Positions 31,346-39,906 of a stretch of 64,000 nt of DNA are shown here, piece by piece. The stretch spans positions 1 to 64,000 of the forward strand of contig CACNND010000005.1 in assembly GCA_902621725.1 (NCBI GenBank), given 5' to 3'. Position 1 is the stretch's first letter. Each line of letters begins with the position of its first letter. The position numbers and the translations under genes are program-made. The notes below the pieces were generated by a model that was not told where the DNA came from, made no database searches, and saw only the letters and a program-made list of their open reading frames with translations. The DNA is from an uncultured Alphaproteobacteria bacterium. Lineage in GTDB: Bacteria > Pseudomonadota > Alphaproteobacteria > HIMB59 > GCA-002718135.

Positions 31346-31762
31346 ATGTTAAACAAGAATATGGTTTCAGAAAATTTTGATAGTTTATTCAAGGCTGCAA
31401 AAAAAGTTAGAGAGCAAGCTCATGTGCCTTATTCAAATTTTAAAGTAGGAGCAGCTTTTCTAACAGAAGATAGTAAAATTATTACTGGTTGTAATGTTGA
31501 AAATGCTGCCTATCCTCAATCCCAGTGTGCCGAAGCAACTGCAATTGGAAATATGATATCTAATGGAAACAAAAAAATTTTAGAAGTTGTGGTTATAGGT
31601 TCAGGTGAATTATTATGCTCCCCCTGTGGTGGTTGTAGACAGAGGTTAAGAGAATTTGCTACTTTAGATACTAAGATTCATATGTGTAATGAAAATGGTC
31701 ATATGAAAACATCTACGCTCGAAGAATTACTTCCAGATTCTTTTGGCCCAGAGAATCTTTAA
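31346..31762 (+). CDS. cdd: Cytidine deaminase
   Basis: Zinc enzyme converting cytidine and deoxycytidine to uridine forms. The 138 residues are the homotetrameric short type. GCNVENAAYPQSQCAEATAI holds the zinc cysteine and catalytic glutamate, and CSPCGGCRQRLREF the other two zinc cysteines. It is the first gene of a nucleoside catabolic operon with PNP and thymidine phosphorylase, joined by a TAATG overlap. Confidence 0.96.
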   Translation: MLNKNMVSENFDSLFKAAKKVREQAHVPYSNFKVGAAFLTEDSKIITGCNVENAAYPQSQCAEATAIGNMISNGNKKILEVVVIGSGELLCSPCGGCRQRLREFATLDTKIHMCNENGHMKTSTLEELLPDSFGPENL

Positions 31763-32592
31763 TGTTACCCTCGGCAAAAAAATTTTTAGAAATAACAAAT
31801 AATACTTCACCCGATATTGCCGTAATTTTAGGAAGTGGACTAACTAATTTTTTTGAAAAAAAAGATATTCAAGAATCAATCTCATATGAACAGTTAGCTG
31901 ATTTTCCACAGCCAACTGTCAAAGGTCACGCAGGTAAATTAGTTTTAGGAAAAATAAATAATTTAAATATTGTTTGTATGTATGGAAGATCACATATTTA
32001 TGAGGGGCATAATCCCCAAAGTTTAGCTTCACCCATAAGAGTATTGAAGGACATTGGGTCTAAGTTATTAGTTGTTACAAATGCAGCAGGTAGTTTAGAT
32101 GAAGCTATGCCGGCTGGCAGTCTAATGGCAATTAAAGATCATATTAACTGGAGTGGTTTTAATCCACTTATTGGACCCAATGCTGAAGAGTATGGCCCTC
32201 GTTTTCATGATATGAGTGATGGGTATCACAAGTTTTATAGAGATCAGTTAATACAAGTCGCTAAAAAAATAGATCAAAAAATTTATGAAGGTATCTATTG
32301 TATGTACTCAGGACCAAATTTTGAAACTCCTGCTGAAATCAATGCCTTAAAAGTAATAGGTGGAAATGCAGTTGGAATGTCTACAGTACCAGAAGTTTTA
32401 GTTGCTAATCATTGCGGACTTCCCGTTATTGGTATCAGCGTAATCACCAACTTAGCTGCTGGTATGAATAAAACAAAATTAAGTCATCAGGAAACTTTAG
32501 AGAATGCAAGTTTAGCAGAGAACAATGTTTTAAATTTAATTAAACAATTTATACAAGAAGTTCAATTCGATGATACCTCAAGAGATAATTAG
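31762..32592 (+). CDS. punA: Purine nucleoside phosphorylase (high-molecular-mass trimeric class)
   Basis: Phosphorolysis of purine nucleosides to base and (deoxy)ribose-1-phosphate. The 276 residues fit the PNP/MTAP trimeric family: AVILGSGL with the phosphate-binding serine, GHAGKLVLG, GRSHIYEGH, VTNAAGSLD, the FETPAEINALK substrate loop and VGMSTVPEVLVANHCG. It overlaps deoA by 23 bases. The protein is of inosine/guanosine specificity class rather than DeoD. Confidence 0.94.
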   Translation: MLPSAKKFLEITNNTSPDIAVILGSGLTNFFEKKDIQESISYEQLADFPQPTVKGHAGKLVLGKINNLNIVCMYGRSHIYEGHNPQSLASPIRVLKDIGSKLLVVTNAAGSLDEAMPAGSLMAIKDHINWSGFNPLIGPNAEEYGPRFHDMSDGYHKFYRDQLIQVAKKIDQKIYEGIYCMYSGPNFETPAEINALKVIGGNAVGMSTVPEVLVANHCGLPVIGISVITNLAAGMNKTKLSHQETLENASLAENNVLNLIKQFIQEVQFDDTSRDN

Positions 32593-33880
32593 AAAAAAAA
32601 GAGACAACAAAGATCTATCAAAAGAAGATATCAACTTTTTTGTAGACGGTTTAACCAATGGATCTTTTTCAGATGCACAAATTGCAGCAATGAGCATGGC
32701 AATATTTTCAAATGGAATGACTCCTGAAGAAACTGTTTGTTTAACTGAAGCGATGACGAACTCAGGCGATACACTGAATTGGTCTGAGATTGTAGATTCT
32801 GAGTTGGTTTGTGATAAGCACTCAACTGGTGGTGTTGGAGACAAGACGAGCATTATTTTAGCACCAATTCTTGCAGCTTGTGGACTGTATGTACCTATGA
32901 TTTCAGGTAGAGGTTTGGGTCATACCGGTGGTACTCTAGATAAATTTGATTCAATACCTGGGTACAATACAAAGCCTGATTTAGAAACTTTTAAAAAAGT
33001 TGTAAAAGACGTTGGTTGTGCAATTATTGGTCAAACCTCTAATTTAGCACCAGCTGATAAAAAATTATATTCTATAAGGGATATTGTAGGTACAGTAGAA
33101 TCTTTACCTTTAATAACATCATCTATTCTTTCAAAAAAAATTGCAAGTGGTCTTTCATCTTTAGTACTTGATGTAAAAGTTGGTAATGGATCTTTTAATA
33201 GCACTATTGATATAGCAAGAGATTTATCCAACTCCTTAGTAAAAGTCGCTAAAGGAGCAGGTTTACATTGCGAAGCTATATTAACGGATATGAATCAGGT
33301 CCTAGGTAAAAGTGCTGGTCATACACTGGAGATATTAGAATGCATAAAATATATTAAAAATGATTTTAAAGATCACCGATTAGAAAAGATCACTAATGAA
33401 TTAATATCTTCGCTATTAGTAAACATTTATAAAATTTCGAAAGAAGAGGCTTATAATAAAATTAATACGGTTATTAATAATGGACTAGCTGCAGAAAAAT
33501 TTGAAATGATGGTTGCGGCCTTAGGTGGACCAAAAAATATTTTATCATCTTATGAAAAGGATTTAATAAATACTTCAGTTCGAAAAGATGTATTTTCTAG
33601 TGAACAAGGCTGGATAGAAAAAATTCATACCAGAGAATTAGGCCTTATACTTATTGAACTAGGAGGTGGAAGAAAACAGGTTACCGATAAAATAGATTAC
33701 GGAGTTGGATATGATAATGTACTCAATATTAGTGATGAAGTGAATTCATCAACTCCTTTATTAAGTTTATACTCAAATAAAAATATAGATGATAATTTAA
33801 TAAATAAAATACAAAGTTGTTTCATCATTTCAGATAAAAAAACTCACAAACTATCTGAAATATTTGAAACCATAAACTAA
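32570..33880 (+). CDS. deoA: Thymidine phosphorylase
   Basis: Phosphorolysis of thymidine and deoxyuridine in pyrimidine salvage. The 436 residues match DeoA. Visible are IAAMSMAIFSNGMT, the phosphate-binding KHSTGGVGDKTS, the family signature SGRGLGHTGGTLDKFDSIPG, SLPLITSSILSKK and a C-terminal domain with ELGGGRK. It starts 23 bases inside the PNP gene and ends with a one-base overlap with the O-methyltransferase. Confidence 0.96.
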   Translation: MIPQEIIRKKRDNKDLSKEDINFFVDGLTNGSFSDAQIAAMSMAIFSNGMTPEETVCLTEAMTNSGDTLNWSEIVDSELVCDKHSTGGVGDKTSIILAPILAACGLYVPMISGRGLGHTGGTLDKFDSIPGYNTKPDLETFKKVVKDVGCAIIGQTSNLAPADKKLYSIRDIVGTVESLPLITSSILSKKIASGLSSLVLDVKVGNGSFNSTIDIARDLSNSLVKVAKGAGLHCEAILTDMNQVLGKSAGHTLEILECIKYIKNDFKDHRLEKITNELISSLLVNIYKISKEEAYNKINTVINNGLAAEKFEMMVAALGGPKNILSSYEKDLINTSVRKDVFSSEQGWIEKIHTRELGLILIELGGGRKQVTDKIDYGVGYDNVLNISDEVNSSTPLLSLYSNKNIDDNLINKIQSCFIISDKKTHKLSEIFETIN

Positions 33881-34536
33881 TGAGCACCCAAACTGAAATT
33901 AATGAAGCACTTGTTCAATATTTACAAACCGTAGGTTACAGAGAAGATAAAATAATTAGTGAACTAGAAAATGAAACTTTAAAACTTGGCAGTGTTTCCC
34001 AAATGCAGATTGCAAAAGAACAAGGTCAGTTTTTAGAAATGATAACTAAAATTTCTAATGCTAAAAATTGTTTAGAAATTGGAAGATTTACAGGGATGAG
34101 TACTTTGTTTTTGGCAAGAGGTCTACCTGAATCAGGAAAAATTGTAACTGTTGATAATTCAGATGAATTTTTACCCTTAGCAAAAAAATATTGGGAATTA
34201 GATAATATAAGTTCAAAAATTGAATCGATTATTGGAGATGGTGTTGAGGTAATGCAAAGCATGATAGATCGTCAACAAAGTTATGATTTAATTTTTATAG
34301 ATGCTGATAAGAATAATTATCCAAATTATTACGAACTGTCGTTAAACCTATTAGTTTCTAATGGAATAATAGTTATTGATAATATGCTTTGGCATGGTGA
34401 TGTTGCTGACGAAACTATACAAGACTCTCAAACACAAACTATCCGTGATTTAAATTTAAAAATTCAAAATGACACAAGAGTGGAATTCTCACTTCTCCCA
34501 TTATCTGATGGATTATCGTTTATAAGAAAAAAATAA
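33880..34536 (+). CDS. O-methyltransferase, caffeoyl-CoA/catechol type
   Basis: 218-residue SAM-dependent methyltransferase of PF01596. Motif I is CLEIGRFTGMSTLFLARGLP, followed by GKIVTVDNSDE, and the metal-binding FIDADKNNYPNYYE motif is characteristic of cation-dependent catechol-type enzymes. VIDNMLWHG is also typical. The natural substrate is unknown. The TAATG link to deoA puts it in the nucleoside operon, though no functional tie is obvious. Confidence 0.88.
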   Translation: MSTQTEINEALVQYLQTVGYREDKIISELENETLKLGSVSQMQIAKEQGQFLEMITKISNAKNCLEIGRFTGMSTLFLARGLPESGKIVTVDNSDEFLPLAKKYWELDNISSKIESIIGDGVEVMQSMIDRQQSYDLIFIDADKNNYPNYYELSLNLLVSNGIIVIDNMLWHGDVADETIQDSQTQTIRDLNLKIQNDTRVEFSLLPLSDGLSFIRKK

Positions 34537-34542
34537 TAAAGA

Positions 34543-34570
34543 CTTGAATTTAACACAATCATCCCCACAT
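34543..34570 (+). promoter_or_regulatory. Sigma-32 (RpoH) heat-shock promoter of hsp20
   Basis: CTTGAA (34543-34548) matches the -35 consensus and CCCCACAT (34563-34570) nearly matches CCCCATNT, with a 14-base spacer. Spacing and position, 64 bases before the hsp20 ATG, are right for an RpoH promoter, giving transcription from about 34577. Confidence 0.85.
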
Positions 34571-34578
34571 CATAATTG

Positions 34579-34633
34579 TCTGTATGCCATTGTGGGTGCA
34601 GAAAAAATAAACTTGCTTAATAAAGGAGTTATT
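34579..34633 (+). promoter_or_regulatory. ROSE-like RNA thermometer in the hsp20 leader
   Basis: Two hairpins fill the leader. The first pairs 34579-34588 with 34594-34602 around an ATTGT loop. The second pairs 34606-34618 with 34623-34633, and its right arm contains the ribosome-binding site AAGGAG (34623-34628). Opposite it lies TTGCT (34613-34617), the ROSE UYGCU motif, leaving G34615 unpaired. Such structures melt at heat-shock temperature to allow translation. Inferred from pairing only. Confidence 0.7.
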
Positions 34634-35071
34634 ATGACTAGAAACCTATCCGTTTGGAATTCTCTAAGACCATTCTCTGTTGGATTTGACTCAATTTTTG
34701 ATGAATTTGATAGAATGTTGGAGTCTACGGAACGATACAATACAAATTATCCACCTTACAATATTCATAGAGTTGATGAGCATAACTATAAAATTGAAGT
34801 TGCTCTTGCTGGATATAGTAAAGAAGATATTGAGATTGAATTAAAAGAAAACAACCTAACTGTTAGAAATAAACCTAAAGAAAAAGTGGTTAATGAAAAT
34901 GGCAATGGTGTAATCCATAAAGGAATCTCAACAAGACAGTTTGAAAGATCGTTCACAATTTCAGAAGACATCAAAGTCAAAGATGCTGAATTGAAGAATG
35001 GACTTTTAGCGATTGATTTGGAGAGAATTATTCCAGAAGAAAAAAAAGCTAGACTTATTTCAATAAAATAG
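34634..35071 (+). CDS. Small heat-shock protein (Hsp20/IbpA family)
   Basis: ATP-independent holdase chaperone that binds unfolding proteins. The 145 residues contain an IbpA-like N-terminus (RPFSVGFDSIFDEFDRML), an alpha-crystallin domain with PYNIHRVDEHNYKIEVALAGYSKEDIEIEL, GISTRQFERSFTI and the ELKNGLLAIDLER strand. I start at 34634, after AAAGGAG; the frame is open to 34544 but that stretch is the heat-shock promoter and leader. A strong terminator follows. Confidence 0.94.
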   Translation: MTRNLSVWNSLRPFSVGFDSIFDEFDRMLESTERYNTNYPPYNIHRVDEHNYKIEVALAGYSKEDIEIELKENNLTVRNKPKEKVVNENGNGVIHKGISTRQFERSFTISEDIKVKDAELKNGLLAIDLERIIPEEKKARLISIK

Positions 35072-35079
35072 TTTTGATA

Positions 35080-35106
35080 GGGGCCCAAAGTGGCCCCAAC
35101 ATTTTT
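35080..35106 (+). terminator. Intrinsic terminator after hsp20
   Basis: GGGGCC (35080-35085) and GGCCCC (35092-35097) form a GC-only six-pair stem with a six-base loop, followed by AACATTTTT. It starts nine bases after the hsp20 stop and isolates it from the iron-transport gene. Confidence 0.8.
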
Positions 35107-35227
35107 AACTTTAAATTTAGAATAAATCTAATTTTATGAATTTTAACAACACTGATATTAAAAAAAAATTCATATAGATCTACATTCGTATTCTGATAAT
35201 TTTTAATAAGATTCTTAATCATAGAAC

Positions 35228-35250
35228 GTGGAGATATTTATTATCTCCAC
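35228..35250 (+). promoter_or_regulatory. Leader stem-loop before the iron-binding protein gene
   Basis: GTGGAGATA (35228-35236) and TATCTCCAC (35242-35250) form a perfect nine-pair stem with a five-base loop, 17 bases before the ATG and followed by A8 and a GAAGG ribosome-binding site. It may be a leader hairpin that stabilises the message, or a protein-binding operator. The A-tract would make it a terminator only for the minus strand, where no gene ends. Confidence 0.5.
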
Positions 35251-35267
35251 AAAAAAAAGAAGGTTAT

Positions 35268-36281
35268 ATGAAAATTATTTTTAGATTACTATTGATACTA
35301 ATTGCATCTACGATTTCACTAAACTTGTTTGCCAAAGAGGTTAATGTTTATTCTTACAGGCAGCCAATTTTAATAGATCCTTTCTTTGAGGAATTTACAA
35401 AATTGACTGGCATAAAGGTAAATGTTTTACATGCAAAAAAAGGATTGCTAGAAAGAGTTTTAGCTGAAGGTGAAGATACACCTGCTGACTTGGTATTAAC
35501 AGTTGATATAGCAAGATTAAACCAATTTGTTGAAAAGGATATTTTGCAACCAATTAATTCAGATATTTTGAATATGAATATTCCAAATCATTTAAGAGAC
35601 AGTAATAATAAATGGTTTGCACTTTCAAAGAGAGCTAGAATTGTTGCAATATCAAAAGAAAGAGTATCTACAGACTCAATTAAAAGAATAGAAGATTTAT
35701 CTGATCCAAAATGGAAAGGTAAAATTTGTACAAGACCTGGCAGCCATGACTACAATAGATCACTTTTAGCTTCAATAATTGCTGCAAATGGAGAAGCTAT
35801 AGCTGAAGAATGGGCAGCAGGCATCGTTGCAAATTTAGCACGAAAACCTGAAGGTAATGATAGAGCTCAAGCAAAAGCAATTTATGAAGGTGTTTGTGAT
35901 ATTGCTGTAATGAATACCTATTATTTTGGAAAAATGAAATTTAATGAAAAGAATCCAGAACAAAAAGAATGGGCTAGCTCAATAGAGTTAGTTTTTACTA
36001 ACCAAGAAGACAGAGGTAATCACATAAATGTTGCTGGTGGAGGTGTAATTAAGTACTCTAAAAATAAAGACAACGCGATTGCACTACTTGAATTTTTGAC
36101 TCAACCAAAAGCCCAAGTCCTCTACAGTTCTATAAACTATGAATATCCGGTTAATCCAGATATGAAATTAACTGATGAGTTAAAATCATGGGGTGAATTT
36201 AAAGAAGATAAACTGCCTGTTGAAAAACTAGCAGAACTTGCTCCTATAGCTCAGAAAATCATTGATAGAGTAGGCTGGTAA
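35268..36281 (+). CDS. Fe(III) ABC transporter periplasmic binding protein (FbpA/FutA type)
   Basis: 337 residues with a Sec signal peptide (to about LFAKE). The mature protein starts VNVYSYRQPILIDPFF, the pattern of ferric-binding proteins. Adjacent tyrosines in NTYYFGKM correspond to the iron-coordinating pair in FbpA/FutA, and NVAGGGVIKYSKN is also typical. It is followed 17 bases later by a permease gene. Iron uptake is expected; other oxyanion-bound metals or small ligands are less likely. Confidence 0.88.
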   Translation: MKIIFRLLLILIASTISLNLFAKEVNVYSYRQPILIDPFFEEFTKLTGIKVNVLHAKKGLLERVLAEGEDTPADLVLTVDIARLNQFVEKDILQPINSDILNMNIPNHLRDSNNKWFALSKRARIVAISKERVSTDSIKRIEDLSDPKWKGKICTRPGSHDYNRSLLASIIAANGEAIAEEWAAGIVANLARKPEGNDRAQAKAIYEGVCDIAVMNTYYFGKMKFNEKNPEQKEWASSIELVFTNQEDRGNHINVAGGGVIKYSKNKDNAIALLEFLTQPKAQVLYSSINYEYPVNPDMKLTDELKSWGEFKEDKLPVEKLAELAPIAQKIIDRVGW

Positions 36282-36298
36282 ATTATAGGTTAACTGTT

Positions 36299-37894
36299 TT
36301 GATAAATTTTAATTTATGGTCTAATTCTGTGGCGATAATTGCTTTAGTAATTATCGCCCCTATTTTTTCAATATTTTATTACGCAATCTTAGGTGATACA
36401 TCACTATGGCCACATCTTTTTTCTACTGTTTTGCCCAGATATCTTACCAATACAATAATTCTAATGTTTGGTGTTGGAGGATTAAGTTTAGTCTTTGGTT
36501 TGACTACTGCTTGGATAGTGACAAGATATAATTTTTTTGGGAAAAAATTTTTTGAATGGATGTTATTATTACCAGCTGCTGTCCCAGCTTATATTATTGC
36601 CTATACTTATACTGATTTTTTTGAATATGCTGGTCCTCTTCAATCATTGCTAAGAGACATATTTGGTTGGACGAGCTCAAAAGATTACTGGTTTCCAAAT
36701 GTGCGATCAATGGGAGGTGCAATTTTGGTAATGTCTTCTGTATTGTATCCATACGTATATTTAATGACTAGAGCATCATTTATAACGACACCTATATCTT
36801 TTTTTCAAACTAGTTCTATTTATGGAAGGAATTCCTTCTTCAATGTTGCTATTCCATTTGGTCGTCCTGGTATAATTGCTGGCTTGGCCTTAGTACTAAT
36901 GGAAACAATTTCTGATTTTGGGACAGTTGATTATTTTGCAATTGAAACATTAACCTTAGGCGTATTTAATGTTTGGTTAGGAATGAATAGTCTATCTGGC
37001 GCATCACAGATTTCTAGTATTTTATTTATGATTGTTATAGTACTTTTAACTTTAGAGTATTTGGGTAGGCGTAGCAGAAAATTTCATGAAAAATATAGTG
37101 GTGCATCTTATACACCAACCCAAACAGTTTCTGGTATCAAAAATTCTTTATTGTTTTTAATTTGCTTAATACCTTTAAGTCTTGGTTTTATAATACCTGT
37201 TTCAATTTTATTGAATTTTGTAATTAAAGGTTATTCTGTAATAAATTTTTTTGAAATTTTTCAAATAACACTATCAAGTATATCTTTAGCATTTATTTCT
37301 TCATCATTCATAATGTTGCTATCCTTATTAATGATTATAGTTGGAGCATATAAATCAAATAATTTCCAAAAAATTTTAATATTTTTTGCTTCTTCTGGTT
37401 ATGCTTTTCCAGGAACAATTCTTGCTGTTGGAATAGTCGTATTTGTTGGGTGGCTTAATGATTTAATTTATTTTCGTATGAGTTATGCCGTTGGCGGATT
37501 TATAATTTTATTATTTGCGTATAGTATAAGATTTTTAGCTGTTGGTAATGGAGCAATTACATCAGGTATTTCAAGAATTCATCCAAACTTATTAGACGCA
37601 TCAAGAACAATGGGTGTTAGCTTTTTCAAAAGTATAAGAAAAATTATATTACCCTTGCTGTATACAAATTTATTAGTTGGAGGAATATTAGTTTTCGTAG
37701 ACATCTTAAAAGAACTTCCAATAACACTTTTATTAAGACCATTTAATTTTGAGACACTAGCAACCTATGTTTATCAATATGCCTCTGATGAAATGTTGGA
37801 GGAGTCAGCATTTGCAGCTCTAATTATAGTTATTGCTGGATTAGGACCGGTAATTTTTCTTAACAGAACAATTACTAAATCAATAAAAAACTAA
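36299..37894 (+). CDS. Fe(III) ABC transporter permease (FbpB type)
   Basis: 531-residue inner-membrane protein made of two fused BPD_transp_1 domains, with about twelve hydrophobic segments, as in FbpB/FutB. Each half carries an EAA-like loop: the first around SSIYGRNSFFNVAIPFGRPG, the second around DASRTMGVSFFKSIRKIILP. Translation probably begins at TTG 36299, as no ATG or GTG precedes the first membrane helix in a good position. It ends three bases from the convergent ATPase gene, without a visible terminator. Confidence 0.88.
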   Translation: MINFNLWSNSVAIIALVIIAPIFSIFYYAILGDTSLWPHLFSTVLPRYLTNTIILMFGVGGLSLVFGLTTAWIVTRYNFFGKKFFEWMLLLPAAVPAYIIAYTYTDFFEYAGPLQSLLRDIFGWTSSKDYWFPNVRSMGGAILVMSSVLYPYVYLMTRASFITTPISFFQTSSIYGRNSFFNVAIPFGRPGIIAGLALVLMETISDFGTVDYFAIETLTLGVFNVWLGMNSLSGASQISSILFMIVIVLLTLEYLGRRSRKFHEKYSGASYTPTQTVSGIKNSLLFLICLIPLSLGFIIPVSILLNFVIKGYSVINFFEIFQITLSSISLAFISSSFIMLLSLLMIIVGAYKSNNFQKILIFFASSGYAFPGTILAVGIVVFVGWLNDLIYFRMSYAVGGFIILLFAYSIRFLAVGNGAITSGISRIHPNLLDASRTMGVSFFKSIRKIILPLLYTNLLVGGILVFVDILKELPITLLLRPFNFETLATYVYQYASDEMLEESAFAALIIVIAGLGPVIFLNRTITKSIKN

Positions 37895-37897
37895 AAC

Positions 37898-38944
37898 TTA
37901 ATTCTTAAAAATATAAGCCTGATCATTATCAATTTCTATCTCGACTGCAGATGATTGTTTTGGATTAAAGTCAGCAGGCATGTGGCTATGAACATGAACA
38001 ACTTCATTATTATTATCTAACACAGATAAATGGATAAAACTAAATGACCCCATTAATTTTGACGCCATAACGGTTCCCTTAATTCCATTAACTGGTGTTG
38101 GTTGTTTGTTGAGTTTTATACCTTGAGGTCTTATGTGTACTACAACTTTCTCACCTTCTAAATTTCCAGGTGTTTTAATTTTCCCAACCGGTGTGTAAAT
38201 GTGAGATTCTTTAACAACACCTTCAAATTTATTTGTTTCACCAAAAAAACCTGTAACATATGAATTTTTTGGATTGTTATAGAGATCATTCGGAGTTCCT
38301 GACTGTACAATCGAACCTGATTTATCAAAAATATTTATATGATTTGAGATAAACATTGCTTCGAAAGGATCATGAGTGACTATAATTACAGACACATTTG
38401 ATTTTTGTAATAGATGCAGCGTATCATCTCTCACCTCTTCTCGAAGGCTTAAATCTAAACTTGAAAAAGGCTCATCTAATAAAAGTAAATCGGGTTGTGA
38501 AATTATAGATCGTGCAAGTGCAACTCTTTGTTGTTCACCACCACTTAACTCGTGTGGGTATTTATCTAGTGAATTAGGTAATTTTATTAGTTCAATAATT
38601 TCATCAACATTATTAGTTGAATTCTTAGCATTAGTTGGAAATCTCAAATTTTCTTTTACTGTCAAATGTGGGAATAAAGCGTAATCTTGAAATAAAAAAC
38701 CAATTTTTCTTTTTTCTGTAGGTAAGTGTTTTGCAGTACTACTTACTTCTTCACCATTAATAATAATTTTACCTGACTGTACTTTTTCAAGACCTGCTAT
38801 GAGCTTTAATAAAGTAGTTTTTCCACTACCTGACGGTCCCAAAATACAAGAGATACTATCTTTATTGAGATTAAAATTAATATTATTTAAAATTTTTTTA
38901 TTATTAATCGAATGAGTAAGATCTTTAACTTCAACAGCAATCAT
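37898..38944 (-). CDS. ABC transporter ATP-binding protein (FbpC type)
   Basis: 348-residue ATPase with Walker A GPSGSGKTT, signature LSGGEQQRVALAR, Walker B LLLLDEPFSSLD and a switch histidine in VTHDP. A C-terminal TOBE-like domain of about 110 residues follows, as in FbpC/PotA. It faces the ferric permease gene and most likely powers it, although it is on the opposite strand. Expression is therefore from a separate promoter, upstream of 38944. Confidence 0.87.
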   Translation of the reverse strand: MIAVEVKDLTHSINNKKILNNINFNLNKDSISCILGPSGSGKTTLLKLIAGLEKVQSGKIIINGEEVSSTAKHLPTEKRKIGFLFQDYALFPHLTVKENLRFPTNAKNSTNNVDEIIELIKLPNSLDKYPHELSGGEQQRVALARSIISQPDLLLLDEPFSSLDLSLREEVRDDTLHLLQKSNVSVIIVTHDPFEAMFISNHINIFDKSGSIVQSGTPNDLYNNPKNSYVTGFFGETNKFEGVVKESHIYTPVGKIKTPGNLEGEKVVVHIRPQGIKLNKQPTPVNGIKGTVMASKLMGSFSFIHLSVLDNNNEVVHVHSHMPADFNPKQSSAVEIEIDNDQAYIFKN

Positions 38945-38965
38945 AAAATACCTATTACACTAAAA

Positions 38966-39877
38966 TTAAACTTGGGGAAATTTATCTAAAATTTCACTTT
39001 CCCATTCAAGAAACTTTTTTGATCTATTATCAGGACTTGGATGTGATCCCATAAATTCAGGCACCCTTCCTTCTTGACCTGCCATCATTCTTTGCCATAA
39101 TTTAGCAGGTTCTTTAATATTAAATCCAGCAAGATTCATAAATCCCATACCTAAATAATCAGCTTCACTTTCCATTTTTCTACTAAATGGAAGAAAAATA
39201 CCATACTTAACCACTGAGTTGTAAACATTACCACCTACGTTACCAACTCTAAAAGATTTATTTAAAAGTTCAGCGTATTTACTTCGCGATATTCCAATTG
39301 TTGCCATTTGCATCATAGATGCTTGGGTTAATTTTTCAACAGTGTGTCTAGCAAATGCATGCGCAATTTCATGGCCCATCACTGCAGCAATCCCGTCATC
39401 ATTTTTACAAACAGGAAGTATACCAGTGTAGAAAGCAATTTTTCCACCAGGCATACACCATGCATTTTTTGTTTCAGACTCAATTAAAGCAAATTGCCAA
39501 TTAAAATTTTCTACAGGATTTTTTTCACGCTTATTAAGATAAAATGTATCTAGAGAGGTATAAATTTCTTTTCCAATTTCTTCAATTTTTTTAGATTCAT
39601 CTGTGTTATCTAATAAAATTTTATCTTCTTTAGCTTTTGATAAAAATTTTGAATATGTTTTCTCAACTTCTTGATTTAAAGATCTTTCATTGGGATAAAT
39701 TTTTGGAGTACCAAGAACACCACCTCCCATTAAAATTATAGGTAGATTGCTATCATATAAATTTAACTGACTTCGATTTGTTAATGGTACTTGTGTACAA
39801 GAAGGTAAAATCATCGAACCACATAAAGAGCAACTTGCGCCAAAAACAAAGCTTCTTCTGTTTATTCTTGCTTCCAT
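38966..39877 (-). CDS. M48 family metalloprotease, lipoprotein
   Basis: 303 residues with the zinc protease motif HEIAH (in VMGHEIAHAFARH) and a later glutamate ligand in ESEADYLGMGFM, diagnostic of M48 peptidases such as LoiP/BepA. The N-terminus combines a twin-arginine stretch (NRRSFVFGAS) with a lipobox-like LPSC, so it is probably an envelope lipoprotein exported by Tat or Sec. It would degrade misfolded periplasmic or outer-membrane proteins. It precedes the ATPase gene by 21 bases and diverges from the adenosine deaminase gene. Confidence 0.88.
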   Translation of the reverse strand: MEARINRRSFVFGASCSLCGSMILPSCTQVPLTNRSQLNLYDSNLPIILMGGGVLGTPKIYPNERSLNQEVEKTYSKFLSKAKEDKILLDNTDESKKIEEIGKEIYTSLDTFYLNKREKNPVENFNWQFALIESETKNAWCMPGGKIAFYTGILPVCKNDDGIAAVMGHEIAHAFARHTVEKLTQASMMQMATIGISRSKYAELLNKSFRVGNVGGNVYNSVVKYGIFLPFSRKMESEADYLGMGFMNLAGFNIKEPAKLWQRMMAGQEGRVPEFMGSHPSPDNRSKKFLEWESEILDKFPQV

Positions 39878-39906
39878 ATTATTATTATATAGGTAATTTT
39901 ATTTAT

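Noticed and set aside
34544..34633. N-terminal extension of the hsp20 frame
   Set aside because: The extra 30 codons coincide with the sigma-32 promoter and leader; the ATG at 34634 has an ideal ribosome-binding site.
35170..35222. Possible Fur box (TGATAAT..) upstream of the iron-binding protein
   Set aside because: Only a partial match in AT-rich DNA; it does not reach the 19-bp consensus symmetry.
39778..39906. N-terminal extension of adenosine deaminase
   Set aside because: It runs antisense through the M48 protease signal sequence and precedes the conserved start of the enzyme by 43 residues of low-quality sequence.
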